Positions 1 to 6,151 of a stretch of DNA of 8,069 nucleotides are shown one piece after another. Source of the DNA: Clostridium sp. UBA6758 (GTDB lineage Bacteria > Bacillota > Clostridia > Clostridiales > Clostridiaceae); assembly GCA_002453475.1 (NCBI GenBank), contig DKGY01000098.1:21220-29288 (forward strand), in the 5' to 3' direction. A program made the position numbers and the translations under genes. The number at the start of each line of letters is the position of its first letter. The first letter of the stretch is position 1. The notes under the pieces were generated by a model. That model did not search any database, was not told where the DNA came from, and saw nothing but the letters and a program-made list of their open reading frames with translations.

Positions 1-333
1 GCCTTGATTAAGTCCATAACCTTCCTTGTTTTCCCTATTTGTGCCAGTACCATCACAGGTAGCGCTATTTTCTGTCATTTCAGCTTTGATTTCATCCCCT
101 CTTTCTGTAGTTATTGTTCCTCTTTCTATAGCTGCATCTACTCTTTCATACTTTTCTTGTAGCATAATTTCCCTTGACTCTTCTAAAGTCTTTCCTTCTT
201 CTATTAAGCTTTGAACTTTTGTAGTTTCACCATTCCTAAAAGCTCCTCCTAAATTTTCATCTGCAAAGGCCATAGTTGCTCCACCAACGGTGATTACTCC
301 TACTAGTGCTAAAGCTATCATTGATTTTTTCAT
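1..333 (-). CDS. Secreted DUF2680-like small protein (N-terminal part; 3' end beyond window)
   Basis: Reading from ATG at 333 gives 111 open codons to the window edge, so the C-terminus is missing. Residues 1-24 look like a Sec signal peptide: MKKS, a hydrophobic core, then AFA before DE, so cleavage after residue 24 is likely. The mature part is helical and charged (about 40-88, with ERGTITTERGDEIKAEM), followed by CDGTG at 93-97. This matches my recollection of clostridial DUF2680-type exported proteins, which carry a TITQEEAD-like helix, then CDGTG and a Gly-rich tail; the family call is from memory. Their function is unknown. The start has a good ribosome site (GGGAAGG, minus strand, near 341-347). 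It lies 117 bp downstream of the histidine kinase gene with no clear terminator between. Its own promoter carries a tandem repeat typical of OmpR-family control, so it is probably a target of the adjacent two-component system. Confidence 0.75.
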   Translation of the reverse strand, partial: MKKSMIALALVGVITVGGATMAFADENLGGAFRNGETTKVQSLIEEGKTLEESREIMLQEKYERVDAAIERGTITTERGDEIKAEMTENSATCDGTGTNRENKEGYGLNQG

Positions 334-381
334 ATTAAATCCTTCCCTTCATTAAATATTTCTTATTTTCTCTACACCTTT

Positions 382-416
382 ATAATAACAAGGGAATGTT
401 ACATTAATGTTGCAAG
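382..416 (-). promoter_or_regulatory. Promoter with 11-bp tandem repeat (candidate OmpR-family box) for the DUF2680-like gene
   Basis: On the minus strand there is an extended -10, TG-T-TATTAT (390-382). The hexamer 17 bp upstream (410-405) is ACATTA, a poor -35. Read on the plus strand, two abutting 11-mers, AATGTTACATT (395-405) and AATGTTGCAAG (406-416), match at 8 of 11 positions. They would lie at about -20 to -41. Direct repeats one helical turn apart covering a weak -35 are the usual arrangement for PhoB/OmpR-type activators. The predicted transcript start is near 375, giving a leader of about 40 nt. That the neighbouring response regulator binds here is inference. Confidence 0.5.
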
Positions 417-450
417 AATCTAATAGTTAGCTTAAATTAATTATACATTT

Positions 451-1893
451 TTATAACTTTAAGGTTATCCAAAACTCCACACCTTGCTCTTTATTCTTTA
501 CACCATAGGTACCTTCATGAAGAGTTACTATTTGCTTTACTATAGCTAGACCTAATCCTAGACGTTTTTCTTTATAGTTTCGCACCTTATCTACCCTTAC
601 AAAACCCTCCCAAATCCTATGAAGGTTTTCATCTTCAATATTAATACCACTGTTATATACAGAGATTACCAAATTATCTTCAGATACTTTTAAATCAATC
701 TCTATTATTTTATTTTCATCTACATGGGTAATGGCATTATTTATATAATTTTGTACTGCTTGTTCTAATCTAACTTCATCCACAAAGACGGTAACATTTT
801 TACCTTCCATAAAGTTAAGATTTATGTTTAATTCCTCAAATACAAATTTATTTTTCTCTAGAATTTTTTTTATTAAACTATTTATATTTGCTTCTTTTTT
901 ATTCAATTTAAAGGTATTTGACTCTAGCTTATATAGATCTAAAAGGTCATTGACTATGACTCCTAATCTTTCTGTTTCTTCACCTATTACATCTAAATAA
1001 TATTTTCTATCCTCATCTAAGGAGATAAATCCTCCTTGAAGGGCTTGTATATAACCTGAAATAACAGTTATAGGACTTTTTAGTTCATGAGATACGGAGG
1101 ATACAAATTCCCTTCTAGCTAATTGATTTTTCTTTTCATTCTCCATCATAGTTTCTAACTCTAAGTTTTTTTCTTTTAGATCTTTTAGGGTTTCTTCTAT
1201 TTTAAAGGATAAATTATTTACACTTTTAGCTAAGGTACCTATTTCGTCCATACTTTTTATATTTAAATCTTCACTAAAGTTTAACTCTTCTATTTTTCTA
1301 GTTTTTTTAGTTATTTCTATTACTGGTTTAGTAAATTGTCTTGAAAATAATGTTGTGATAAAAAGTGCTATAAATGTAACAGGTAGCATTATCATAAATA
1401 AAAGCTTCATAGATTTATTAACTGCATCATCAATAACAGTAATTGGGGTTTTAACACTTATTTCATAAGAGGATTCACTGTTTCCTACTACAGTTAAAAA
1501 CTCTACACCTGTAGACTTATCTAGAGTTATAGTTTCACTTATTCCCTCTTTTTCACCTATAAACTCTATAACTTCAAACCTATGTTGTCCATTCATCATA
1601 TTATTCTTACCAATTTTATGGCTAGAAAACATGCTATCCAATGTTATTACATCTTTAATATCTATTTGAACACTATACTTCTCTGAAAGCCCTTCTAATT
1701 TTTCGTCTATCCTATTATTATAGTCTTCATCTATATAATCTTTAATTTCTTCAATTACCACATTCATTTCCTTTAATTTTTCTCTTTGAAAAAAGTCTTT
1801 ATATATAATTCCATATGTTGCAATACCAATAATAAAAGTACTCAATATGAGGACTATACCAGAAAATAATTTTATCTTAATTGACTTCATCAT
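451..1893 (-). CDS. Membrane sensor histidine kinase (HAMP, HisKA, HATPase)
   Basis: A 480-residue transmembrane kinase that should autophosphorylate on histidine and pass phosphate to the response regulator encoded just upstream. Residues about 8-30 form membrane segment 1, 31-160 an extracytoplasmic sensing region, and 163-184 membrane segment 2. HAMP follows (about 184-237, with P190 and DEIG at 216-219), then a coiled coil (235-260). The dimerisation helix has SHELKSP with phospho-acceptor H269. The ATPase domain has an N-box with N382 and N386, a reduced G1 box (YNSG, 413-416, lacking the usual Asp and second Gly), F431, and G2 LGLGLA (445-450). YNxG-type G1 boxes occur in VanS-like kinases, so activity is still likely. 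The start is ATG at 1893, overlapping the regulator's TGA by 4 bp (ATGA), with GGTGAAG as ribosome site. The signal sensed cannot be read from the sequence. Confidence 0.95.
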   Translation of the reverse strand: MMKSIKIKLFSGIVLILSTFIIGIATYGIIYKDFFQREKLKEMNVVIEEIKDYIDEDYNNRIDEKLEGLSEKYSVQIDIKDVITLDSMFSSHKIGKNNMMNGQHRFEVIEFIGEKEGISETITLDKSTGVEFLTVVGNSESSYEISVKTPITVIDDAVNKSMKLLFMIMLPVTFIALFITTLFSRQFTKPVIEITKKTRKIEELNFSEDLNIKSMDEIGTLAKSVNNLSFKIEETLKDLKEKNLELETMMENEKKNQLARREFVSSVSHELKSPITVISGYIQALQGGFISLDEDRKYYLDVIGEETERLGVIVNDLLDLYKLESNTFKLNKKEANINSLIKKILEKNKFVFEELNINLNFMEGKNVTVFVDEVRLEQAVQNYINNAITHVDENKIIEIDLKVSEDNLVISVYNSGINIEDENLHRIWEGFVRVDKVRNYKEKRLGLGLAIVKQIVTLHEGTYGVKNKEQGVEFWITLKL

Positions 1894-2552
1894 ACTTCAC
1901 CAAACTTGTATCCAAAACTTCTTATGGTTTTTAAATACTTGTTATAATCTCCTAACTTACTCCTCAACCTACTAATATGAGTATCTACAGTTCTAGTATC
2001 ACCAAAGTAATCTTCATCCCATATGGCTCTTAGTAGAGTTTCTCTAGTTATAACTTTATTTATATTTTTTATGAAATAAAGCAATAATTCATATTCTTTA
2101 GGATTTAGCTCCTTCTCTTTACCATCTATTTTTATCAAATGGCTTTCTTCATCTATTTCAATTCCTTTAAATACAATGCTTCCCTCCTGAATAATTTTGC
2201 TTTTACTTTTTAAAAGCCTATTAACTCTAGCAAGTAATAAAGCTATGTTAAAGGGTTTAGATACATAGTCATCCACTCCTATATCAAAGGCAAAAAGTTC
2301 ATCTAAATCACTATCCTTGGCTGTTAATATGATTATAGGTACTTCTGATATCTTTCTAATCTCTTTACATACAATCCACCCATCATAAATAGGCATCATT
2401 ACATCTAAAATTACTAAATCGATGGTACCATCAAACTTCCCTAGAGCAAGTTTACCATCCGTTGCAGTAATAACTTCAAATTTATTAAAAGTTAAATAAT
2501 CAGCAATAAGTCTTAAAATTCTCTCATCATCATCGGCAACTAAAATTTTCAT
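1890..2552 (-). CDS. OmpR/PhoB-family response regulator
   Basis: A 220-residue cytoplasmic transcription factor partnered with the downstream histidine kinase. The receiver domain spans about 1-118. It has acidic residues D7-D9, phospho-acceptor D50 in DLVILDVMMP, T77, and K99 in SKPF. The winged-helix DNA-binding domain spans about 125-218, with the typical NPKEYELL, the recognition-helix segment TRTVDTHISRLRSKL, and the wing ending RSFGYKF. Length and residues are normal for the family. The start is ATG at 2552 with a strong AGGAGG (2563-2558). The stop overlaps the kinase start by 4 bp, so the two are translationally coupled. A promoter with a consensus TATAAT lies just upstream, inside a perfect 16-bp dyad. 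Likely targets include the DUF2680-like gene after the kinase, judged from its 11-bp direct repeats. The regulon and ligand are not determinable here. Confidence 0.96.
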   Translation of the reverse strand: MKILVADDDERILRLIADYLTFNKFEVITATDGKLALGKFDGTIDLVILDVMMPIYDGWIVCKEIRKISEVPIIILTAKDSDLDELFAFDIGVDDYVSKPFNIALLLARVNRLLKSKSKIIQEGSIVFKGIEIDEESHLIKIDGKEKELNPKEYELLLYFIKNINKVITRETLLRAIWDEDYFGDTRTVDTHISRLRSKLGDYNKYLKTIRSFGYKFGEV

Positions 2553-2577
2553 TTAAACCTCCTAAAATTGTATATTA

Positions 2578-2612
2578 CCTTTATTTTATACTATTATAGT
2601 ATAAAATAAAGG
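2578..2612. repeat. Perfect 16-bp inverted repeat with 3-nt centre, upstream of the response regulator
   Basis: Arms 2578-2593 and 2597-2612 are perfectly complementary around TTA (2594-2596). It sits between the nucleosidase and the response regulator, and its centre coincides with the TATAAT of the regulator promoter. There is no T-run after it on the minus strand, so it is a poor intrinsic terminator by itself. An operator or an mRNA hairpin is at least as likely. It shares CTTTATTTTATAC and ATAAAATAAAG with the dyad upstream of htpG. Confidence 0.7.
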
Positions 2613-2621
2613 AGATGTCCT
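2593..2621 (-). promoter_or_regulatory. Putative sigma-A promoter of the two-component operon
   Basis: On the minus strand AGGACA (2621-2616, 4 of 6 matches to TTGACA) is 17 bp from a perfect TATAAT (2598-2593). Transcription would begin near 2586, giving a leader of about 33 nt before the regulator ATG. The -10 lies at the centre of a long perfect palindrome and the -35 lies in the hairpin that ends the nucleosidase gene, so a protein bound to the palindrome would block this promoter. Confidence 0.45.
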
Positions 2622-2641
2622 AAAATTATTTTAGTACATCT
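2613..2641 (-). terminator. Hairpin overlapping the 3' end of the nucleosidase gene
   Basis: Arms 2613-2625 and 2629-2641 pair at 12 of 13 positions around a 3-nt loop that is the nucleosidase stop codon (2626-2628). Downstream on the minus strand comes CCTTTATTTTAT, moderately T-rich. It is a plausible but imperfect intrinsic terminator, and some read-through into the response regulator is possible. Confidence 0.4.
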
Positions 2642-3339
2642 CTTTCATTGTAGGTAAGCTCTTCTAATAACTTTATTACAAACTTTGCAGAGCCACAAGC
2701 TGCTATCATATCTAATTGTCTATATAATATAGTTGCATATTGGTCGGCATTGTCACATATCCCTCTTATAAGTATAAAAGGAATTTTATTTATATGACAT
2801 ATATGAGCTATAGCTCCTCCTTCCATTTCTATACATTCCACATGATACTGCGTTCTTAAATCAGCTCTTGTTTTATCATCTGATACAAAGGTTTCCCCTG
2901 TAATTATTCTTCCAATGTGATACCCACATTCCTTTAATTCTATTCTATTATAAGCTTTTATAGCTAATCTCTTTAGATATTCATTTGAAACAAATTCATC
3001 TTCATTTGGAAATAAAGTCTTCATCTGCGATTTTGATATATCGTAATATGTAACCTTATTGGAAATAACTATATCACAAATTTTCACTTCTGGATTTAAG
3101 CTACCAACAATACCGGTACTAATTATTCTTTTTACATTAAATTTTGTAATTAAAATTTGAGTACATTCTGCTGAATTTACTTTGCCCATGTCTGTGCAGC
3201 ATAATACAATATTTAATGTATTATAATTTCCTATATAAAATAAAAAACCTGAATATGCAACTTCTTCTACTATTTTCATACTTTCTTTAATATATCTAAT
3301 TTCAATCTCCTTAACTCCAATTATACCTAAAGTACTCAT
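2626..3339 (-). CDS. mtnN: 5'-methylthioadenosine/S-adenosylhomocysteine nucleosidase-like protein
   Basis: A 237-residue protein of the PNP/UDP phosphorylase superfamily, close to the usual 230 residues. The enzyme hydrolyses MTA and SAH to adenine and the thioribose or ribosylhomocysteine, in methionine and SAM recycling. Family marks run along the whole length: GIIG (5-8), GKVNSA (52-57), STGIVGS (74-80), CDIVIS (88-93), GETF (148-151), IEMEGGAIAH (170-179) and RGICDNAD (192-199). From remembered alignment to the E. coli enzyme, catalytic E13, M172, E173 and D196 correspond to its Glu12, Met173, Glu174 and Asp197. It is divergent in places: the usual GxAGG loop is GIVGS, and the EEE after GIIG is EIE. 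Another nucleoside substrate in the same superfamily is therefore possible. The start is ATG at 3339 with AGGAGG (3350-3345). It appears monocistronic, with a promoter near 3444-3452 and a hairpin over its stop codon. Confidence 0.85.
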   Translation of the reverse strand: MSTLGIIGVKEIEIRYIKESMKIVEEVAYSGFLFYIGNYNTLNIVLCCTDMGKVNSAECTQILITKFNVKRIISTGIVGSLNPEVKICDIVISNKVTYYDISKSQMKTLFPNEDEFVSNEYLKRLAIKAYNRIELKECGYHIGRIITGETFVSDDKTRADLRTQYHVECIEMEGGAIAHICHINKIPFILIRGICDNADQYATILYRQLDMIAACGSAKFVIKLLEELTYNERDVLK

Positions 3340-3443
3340 GTATTCCTCCTTTTTAAAAGATAAATTTTACTTTTTAATTGAAATGTATTCCTATCTTTAT
3401 TGTATGATTTTACTCTAAATCCTATAATTTTAATTAATACATA

Positions 3444-3452
3444 ATTATATCA
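3444..3452 (-). promoter_or_regulatory. Putative extended -10 promoter for the nucleosidase gene
   Basis: The minus strand shows TGATATAAT: a consensus TATAAT (3449-3444) with a TG extension (3452-3451). No good -35 is seen 17 bp upstream, which extended -10 promoters tolerate. The leader would be about 100 nt. A second candidate, TACAAT nearer the gene (about 3406-3401), has an even poorer -35. The region is very AT-rich, so chance matches are expected. Confidence 0.35.
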
Positions 3453-3524
3453 TAATATATACAAATTTCTATATATTACGTCATAATATTACTTTTCTTA
3501 AATTTTAATACATTTTTAAATTAA

Positions 3525-3553
3525 ATACCCTCTATTTCAAAAATAGAGGGTAT
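3525..3553 (-). terminator. Intrinsic terminator of htpG
   Basis: A perfect 13-bp stem (3525-3537 with 3541-3553) around a 3-nt loop, containing the block CCCTCT/AGAGGG. It is 26 bp beyond the htpG stop. On the minus strand it is followed by TTAATTT, and on the plus strand by CATAAAAAT. It is the most GC-rich hairpin in its surroundings. It should separate htpG from the nucleosidase gene. Confidence 0.7.
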
Positions 3554-3579
3554 CATAAAAATCAAATTATTTAATTATT

Positions 3580-5445
3580 CTATTGAATTAACCTTCCAAG
3601 TAAATCATTGCTTCTTTTAATAAAATTAGCCATTTCTTCAGCATCTAGCTGTCCGTGACTAATCATAGCTAAATCATATACATGGTTACATATATCATTA
3701 ACTAAGTCTTTTTTGTTTTCATCTTTAGATAAATTAAACAACTTTTTAATTAATGGATTTGTACTATTTATAACTAAGGTTTCTTCTTTAGGGAACATTG
3801 ACATATCCCCTCCACCAAACATTACACTCATTTCAGCCATTCTTCTAGACTGTTCTGATAGAGTAATCATGGCTGGAACTTCTTCAGTTTTAATAGGATC
3901 TATAGATATTTTTAGTTCTTCCTTATTTATAGAATTTTTAAATATCTCTTCTAGTTTCTCATTTTCTTCTTGATTTTCATTTTTCACATCAGCTTTTAAT
4001 ATTTCTGTTAAGTCAGAGTCAATTCTACTAAATTGTACTCCTTCCTCTTTACTCTCCATTAATGTAATAAAATGACTGTCTAGTGTGGTGTTTAAAATTA
4101 CTGCTTCTAAGCCGTTGTCCTTTAATATTTTAATATATTGAGACTGCTGCTTTTCATCATTGACATAAATAACTTTTTTGTCGTGGTTTTCTTTATTATT
4201 TTCTAGATATTGCTTTAATGTTACATGATCTTCATTGGTAGTTTTAAAAATTATTATATCTTTAACCTTTTCATAGAATTTTTCATCCCTTAGACAACCA
4301 TACTTAATAAAGATATTTATATCTTTCCAAAAGTCATTGTACTCATCTCTATGGTTTTTAAATAAAGATGTAAGCTTATCTGCCACTTTATTTACAATGT
4401 GTCTAGATACCTTCAATACATTATTATCCTTTTGCAGAAAACTTCTTGATACATTTAAAGGAATATCTTCACAATCAATAACACCTTTTAATAGTAATAA
4501 AAACTCAGGAATAACTTCTTTTATGTTATCTGCAACAAAGACCTGTTTATTATAAAGTTTCACTTCTCCTTCTGTAGCCTCAAATTCATGTTTTAATTTA
4601 GGGAAGTATAGTATTCCTTTTAAATTAAATGGATAATCTACATTCATATGAATCCAAAATAGTGGATCATTATATTCATTGAAGACTTTTCTATAAAATT
4701 CTTTATACTCTTCATCTGTACAATCCTTTGGAGCTTTCATCCATAGCGGTTTTGTATCATTTAAAGGAGTTTTTTCTATATTTTCATCTGAGTCCTTCTC
4801 ATCTTTTTTCTCATTTTCATCTATTAGATAAATCTCTACAGGGAAGAAGTTACAATGTTTTTTAATTATTTGTCTTAGTTTATAATAATCTAAAAACTCA
4901 TTGCTATCTTCACTTATGTGAAGGGTAATAGTAGTTCCTCTAGAATTTCTTTCAGAAGATTCAATTTCATATTCTGTACCACCATCACAAATCCACTTAA
5001 CAGCCTCTTCTCCCTCTTTATAGGATAAAGTATCAATTTCAACCTTTTCTGATACCATAAATGCTGAATAAAATCCTAATCCGAAATGACCAATTATTCC
5101 TTTTCCTTCATCAATTTTATCTTTATATTTAGATAAAAACTCCTCAGCTCCTGAGAAAGCTACTTGATTAATATATTTTTTTACTTCCTCTGAAGTCATT
5201 CCTATACCGTTATCTTTAAATTTTATGGTTTTTTCATCTTTATTTAAGGATACAGTAACTTCGTAGTTGGACTCCTTCACAGTAGCCTCTCCAAAGGTCA
5301 CTAGTCTCTCTAATTTACTAATGGCATCACAACTATTACTGATAAGTTCTCTTACAAATATATCCTTATCAGAGTATAGCCATTTTTTTATAATCGGCAT
5401 TATATTTTCAGTGTGAATTGAAATGTTTCCATTCTCTTTAAGCAT
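3580..5445 (-). CDS. htpG: Molecular chaperone HtpG (bacterial Hsp90)
   Basis: A 621-residue cytosolic ATP-dependent chaperone dimer, normal length for bacterial Hsp90 (E. coli 624). The N-terminal GHKL ATPase domain (1 to about 205) has RELISNSCDA (32-41, with catalytic E33 and N37), DNGIGM (78-83), the lid glycine segment IIGHFGLGFYS (117-127), and RGTTITLH (169-176). A charged Lys/Asp/Glu linker occupies about 207-230. The middle domain (about 231-480) carries PLNVSRSFLQ (329-338), with the R334 that reaches the ATP phosphate. The C-terminal dimerisation domain ends with SRRMAEM and the helix near NPLIKKL. The start at ATG 5445 is chosen because GGAGGAG lies 6 nt before it; an in-frame TTG at 5460 would place that site inside the gene. 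The gene has its own terminator. No CIRCE element (TTAGCACTC, spacer, GAGTGCTAA) and no CtsR heptads were found upstream. Confidence 0.98.
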   Translation of the reverse strand: MLKENGNISIHTENIMPIIKKWLYSDKDIFVRELISNSCDAISKLERLVTFGEATVKESNYEVTVSLNKDEKTIKFKDNGIGMTSEEVKKYINQVAFSGAEEFLSKYKDKIDEGKGIIGHFGLGFYSAFMVSEKVEIDTLSYKEGEEAVKWICDGGTEYEIESSERNSRGTTITLHISEDSNEFLDYYKLRQIIKKHCNFFPVEIYLIDENEKKDEKDSDENIEKTPLNDTKPLWMKAPKDCTDEEYKEFYRKVFNEYNDPLFWIHMNVDYPFNLKGILYFPKLKHEFEATEGEVKLYNKQVFVADNIKEVIPEFLLLLKGVIDCEDIPLNVSRSFLQKDNNVLKVSRHIVNKVADKLTSLFKNHRDEYNDFWKDINIFIKYGCLRDEKFYEKVKDIIIFKTTNEDHVTLKQYLENNKENHDKKVIYVNDEKQQSQYIKILKDNGLEAVILNTTLDSHFITLMESKEEGVQFSRIDSDLTEILKADVKNENQEENEKLEEIFKNSINKEELKISIDPIKTEEVPAMITLSEQSRRMAEMSVMFGGGDMSMFPKEETLVINSTNPLIKKLFNLSKDENKKDLVNDICNHVYDLAMISHGQLDAEEMANFIKRSNDLLGRLIQ

Positions 5446-5451
5446 ATATAT

Positions 5452-5458
5452 CTCCTCC
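5452..5458 (-). promoter_or_regulatory. Ribosome binding site deciding the htpG start
   Basis: GGAGGAG on the minus strand (5458-5452) is separated by 6 nt from ATG 5445-5443. The alternative in-frame TTG at 5460 sits immediately before this motif and has no ribosome site of its own, so the five-residue-longer version is unlikely. Confidence 0.9.
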
Positions 5459-5477
5459 AAACATAAAATATTAAATA

Positions 5478-5483
5478 ATTATA
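5478..5483 (-). promoter_or_regulatory. Putative -10 element of htpG
   Basis: A consensus TATAAT on the minus strand (5483-5478) would start transcription near 5471, giving a leader of about 26 nt. The hexamer 17 bp upstream (5506-5501) is TATAAA, a weak -35 lying in the arm of the long dyad at 5486-5537. Binding of a regulator to that dyad could therefore control htpG. This is inference from position only. Confidence 0.4.
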
Positions 5484-5485
5484 CT

Positions 5486-5537
5486 CATTGTATTCTTTAT
5501 TTTATACCCAATTCCGCATAAAATAAAGAATACATTG
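5486..5537. repeat. Long inverted repeat between the acidic-protein gene and htpG
   Basis: Arms 5489-5505 and 5518-5534 are perfectly complementary over 17 bp, and after one mismatch two more pairs extend the stem to 5486 and 5537. The 12-nt loop (5506-5517) is comparatively GC-rich. It could end transcription of the upstream acidic-protein gene, although no T-run follows on the minus strand. It could equally be an operator over the htpG -35 region. Its core is shared almost exactly with the dyad at 2578-2612. Confidence 0.65.
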
Positions 5538-5561
5538 TAAATTTTTTGTAAAATATCATAT

Positions 5562-5984
5562 TTACTCTGCTTGAGTTAGTAATTTTTTCATTATATCTCT
5601 CAGTTTTCTTTCTTCTAATTCATCGTTTCCAATGATAACAATTACTTTTATATCGTTATCTGATTGATCCCATTTATAAGCCTTTGCATCTATAATAGCT
5701 TCTTCTGGGATAAACTCCTCCATATCTAAGGCCATCTCTTCTGCTAAGCTAAGATACTCATCAAAAAGATCGTCCTCCTCCATTTCACTTAAATTAAAAT
5801 CATCATACTCTTCTTCTATAATCTCATTTAATGTTGAGATTTTCACACTTAAACAAAAGGCATGAACATCTTCTCTTTTAGTTCCCTTTGTCATATCCTT
5901 AATTACTTTAAAATCAGTTTTACTTTCTATTATTTCTTTCATCTCATCATTATGAATTACATTTTCACCAAATAATACATACAT
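5562..5984 (-). CDS. Hypothetical, strongly acidic protein of unknown function
   Basis: I do not recognise this 140-residue protein. By count it has 39 Asp/Glu against 16 Lys/Arg, a net charge of about -23, with the densest acidic run between residues 54 and 90 (for example EMEEDDLFDE). It has no signal peptide, membrane segment, Cys cluster or obvious catalytic motif. Single Cys and Trp residues occur at 44 and 105. The predicted pattern is two alpha/beta-like ends, with a hydrophobic strand IKVIVIIGN (112-120) and a final basic/acidic helix (121-140), around the acidic centre. The start is ATG at 5984 with AGGAG (5998-5994) at good spacing. An extended -10 lies upstream, so it is probably expressed alone. 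Position beside htpG could be coincidental. Codon use and base composition look like the neighbours. Confidence 0.8.
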   Translation of the reverse strand: MYVLFGENVIHNDEMKEIIESKTDFKVIKDMTKGTKREDVHAFCLSVKISTLNEIIEEEYDDFNLSEMEEDDLFDEYLSLAEEMALDMEEFIPEEAIIDAKAYKWDQSDNDIKVIVIIGNDELEERKLRDIMKKLLTQAE

Positions 5985-6030
5985 TTTTATCAGCTCCTGT
6001 TAATTAATTCTTAAGTTTTTCATGCACATC

Positions 6031-6039
6031 ATTATATCA
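6031..6039 (-). promoter_or_regulatory. Putative extended -10 promoter of the acidic-protein gene
   Basis: The minus strand shows TGATATAAT, with TATAAT at 6036-6031 and TG at 6039-6038. At 17-bp spacing the -35 hexamer is TTAATT (6059-6054, 3 of 6). Transcription would start near 6024, leaving a leader of about 40 nt. The same nine bases occur upstream of the nucleosidase gene. Confidence 0.45.
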
Positions 6040-6151
6040 TATATATAAATTTAAATTAACAACTATATGTATTTTTCAGCAGTTCTGTTTATTTCCCTAC
6101 GGATAAAAAGGGTCTGTCTCAATAGCAATTCACTAAACTTTATAAATATTA

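Noticed and set aside
26..214. Plus-strand open frame of 62 codons
   Set aside because: It lies antisense to the signal-peptide-bearing minus-strand gene, has low-complexity Ser/Leu-rich content and no ribosome site.
401..410. Perfect 10-bp palindrome ACATTAATGT as a separate operator
   Set aside because: It arises at the junction of the two 11-bp direct repeats, and the symmetry does not extend further, so the direct-repeat reading explains it better.
334..450. Terminator between the histidine kinase and the DUF2680-like gene
   Set aside because: No convincing GC-containing stem followed by a T-run was found, so read-through remains possible.
3713..3973. Plus-strand open frame of 86 codons
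   Set aside because: It is fully antisense to htpG, and its Ser/Phe/Leu-rich translation reflects the complement of Glu/Lys-rich coding.
4337..4555. Plus-strand open frame of 72 codons
   Set aside because: It is antisense to the middle domain of htpG, with no ribosome site and no recognisable motif.
5446..5560. Possible CIRCE or CtsR heat-shock operator ahead of htpG
   Set aside because: Neither the TTAGCACTC/GAGTGCTAA dyad nor tandem CtsR heptads are present.
6110..6120. GGGTCTGTCTC as the terminal repeat of an insertion sequence
   Set aside because: No second end, transposase fragment or target-site duplication was found in the window, so it is kept only as a weak observation.
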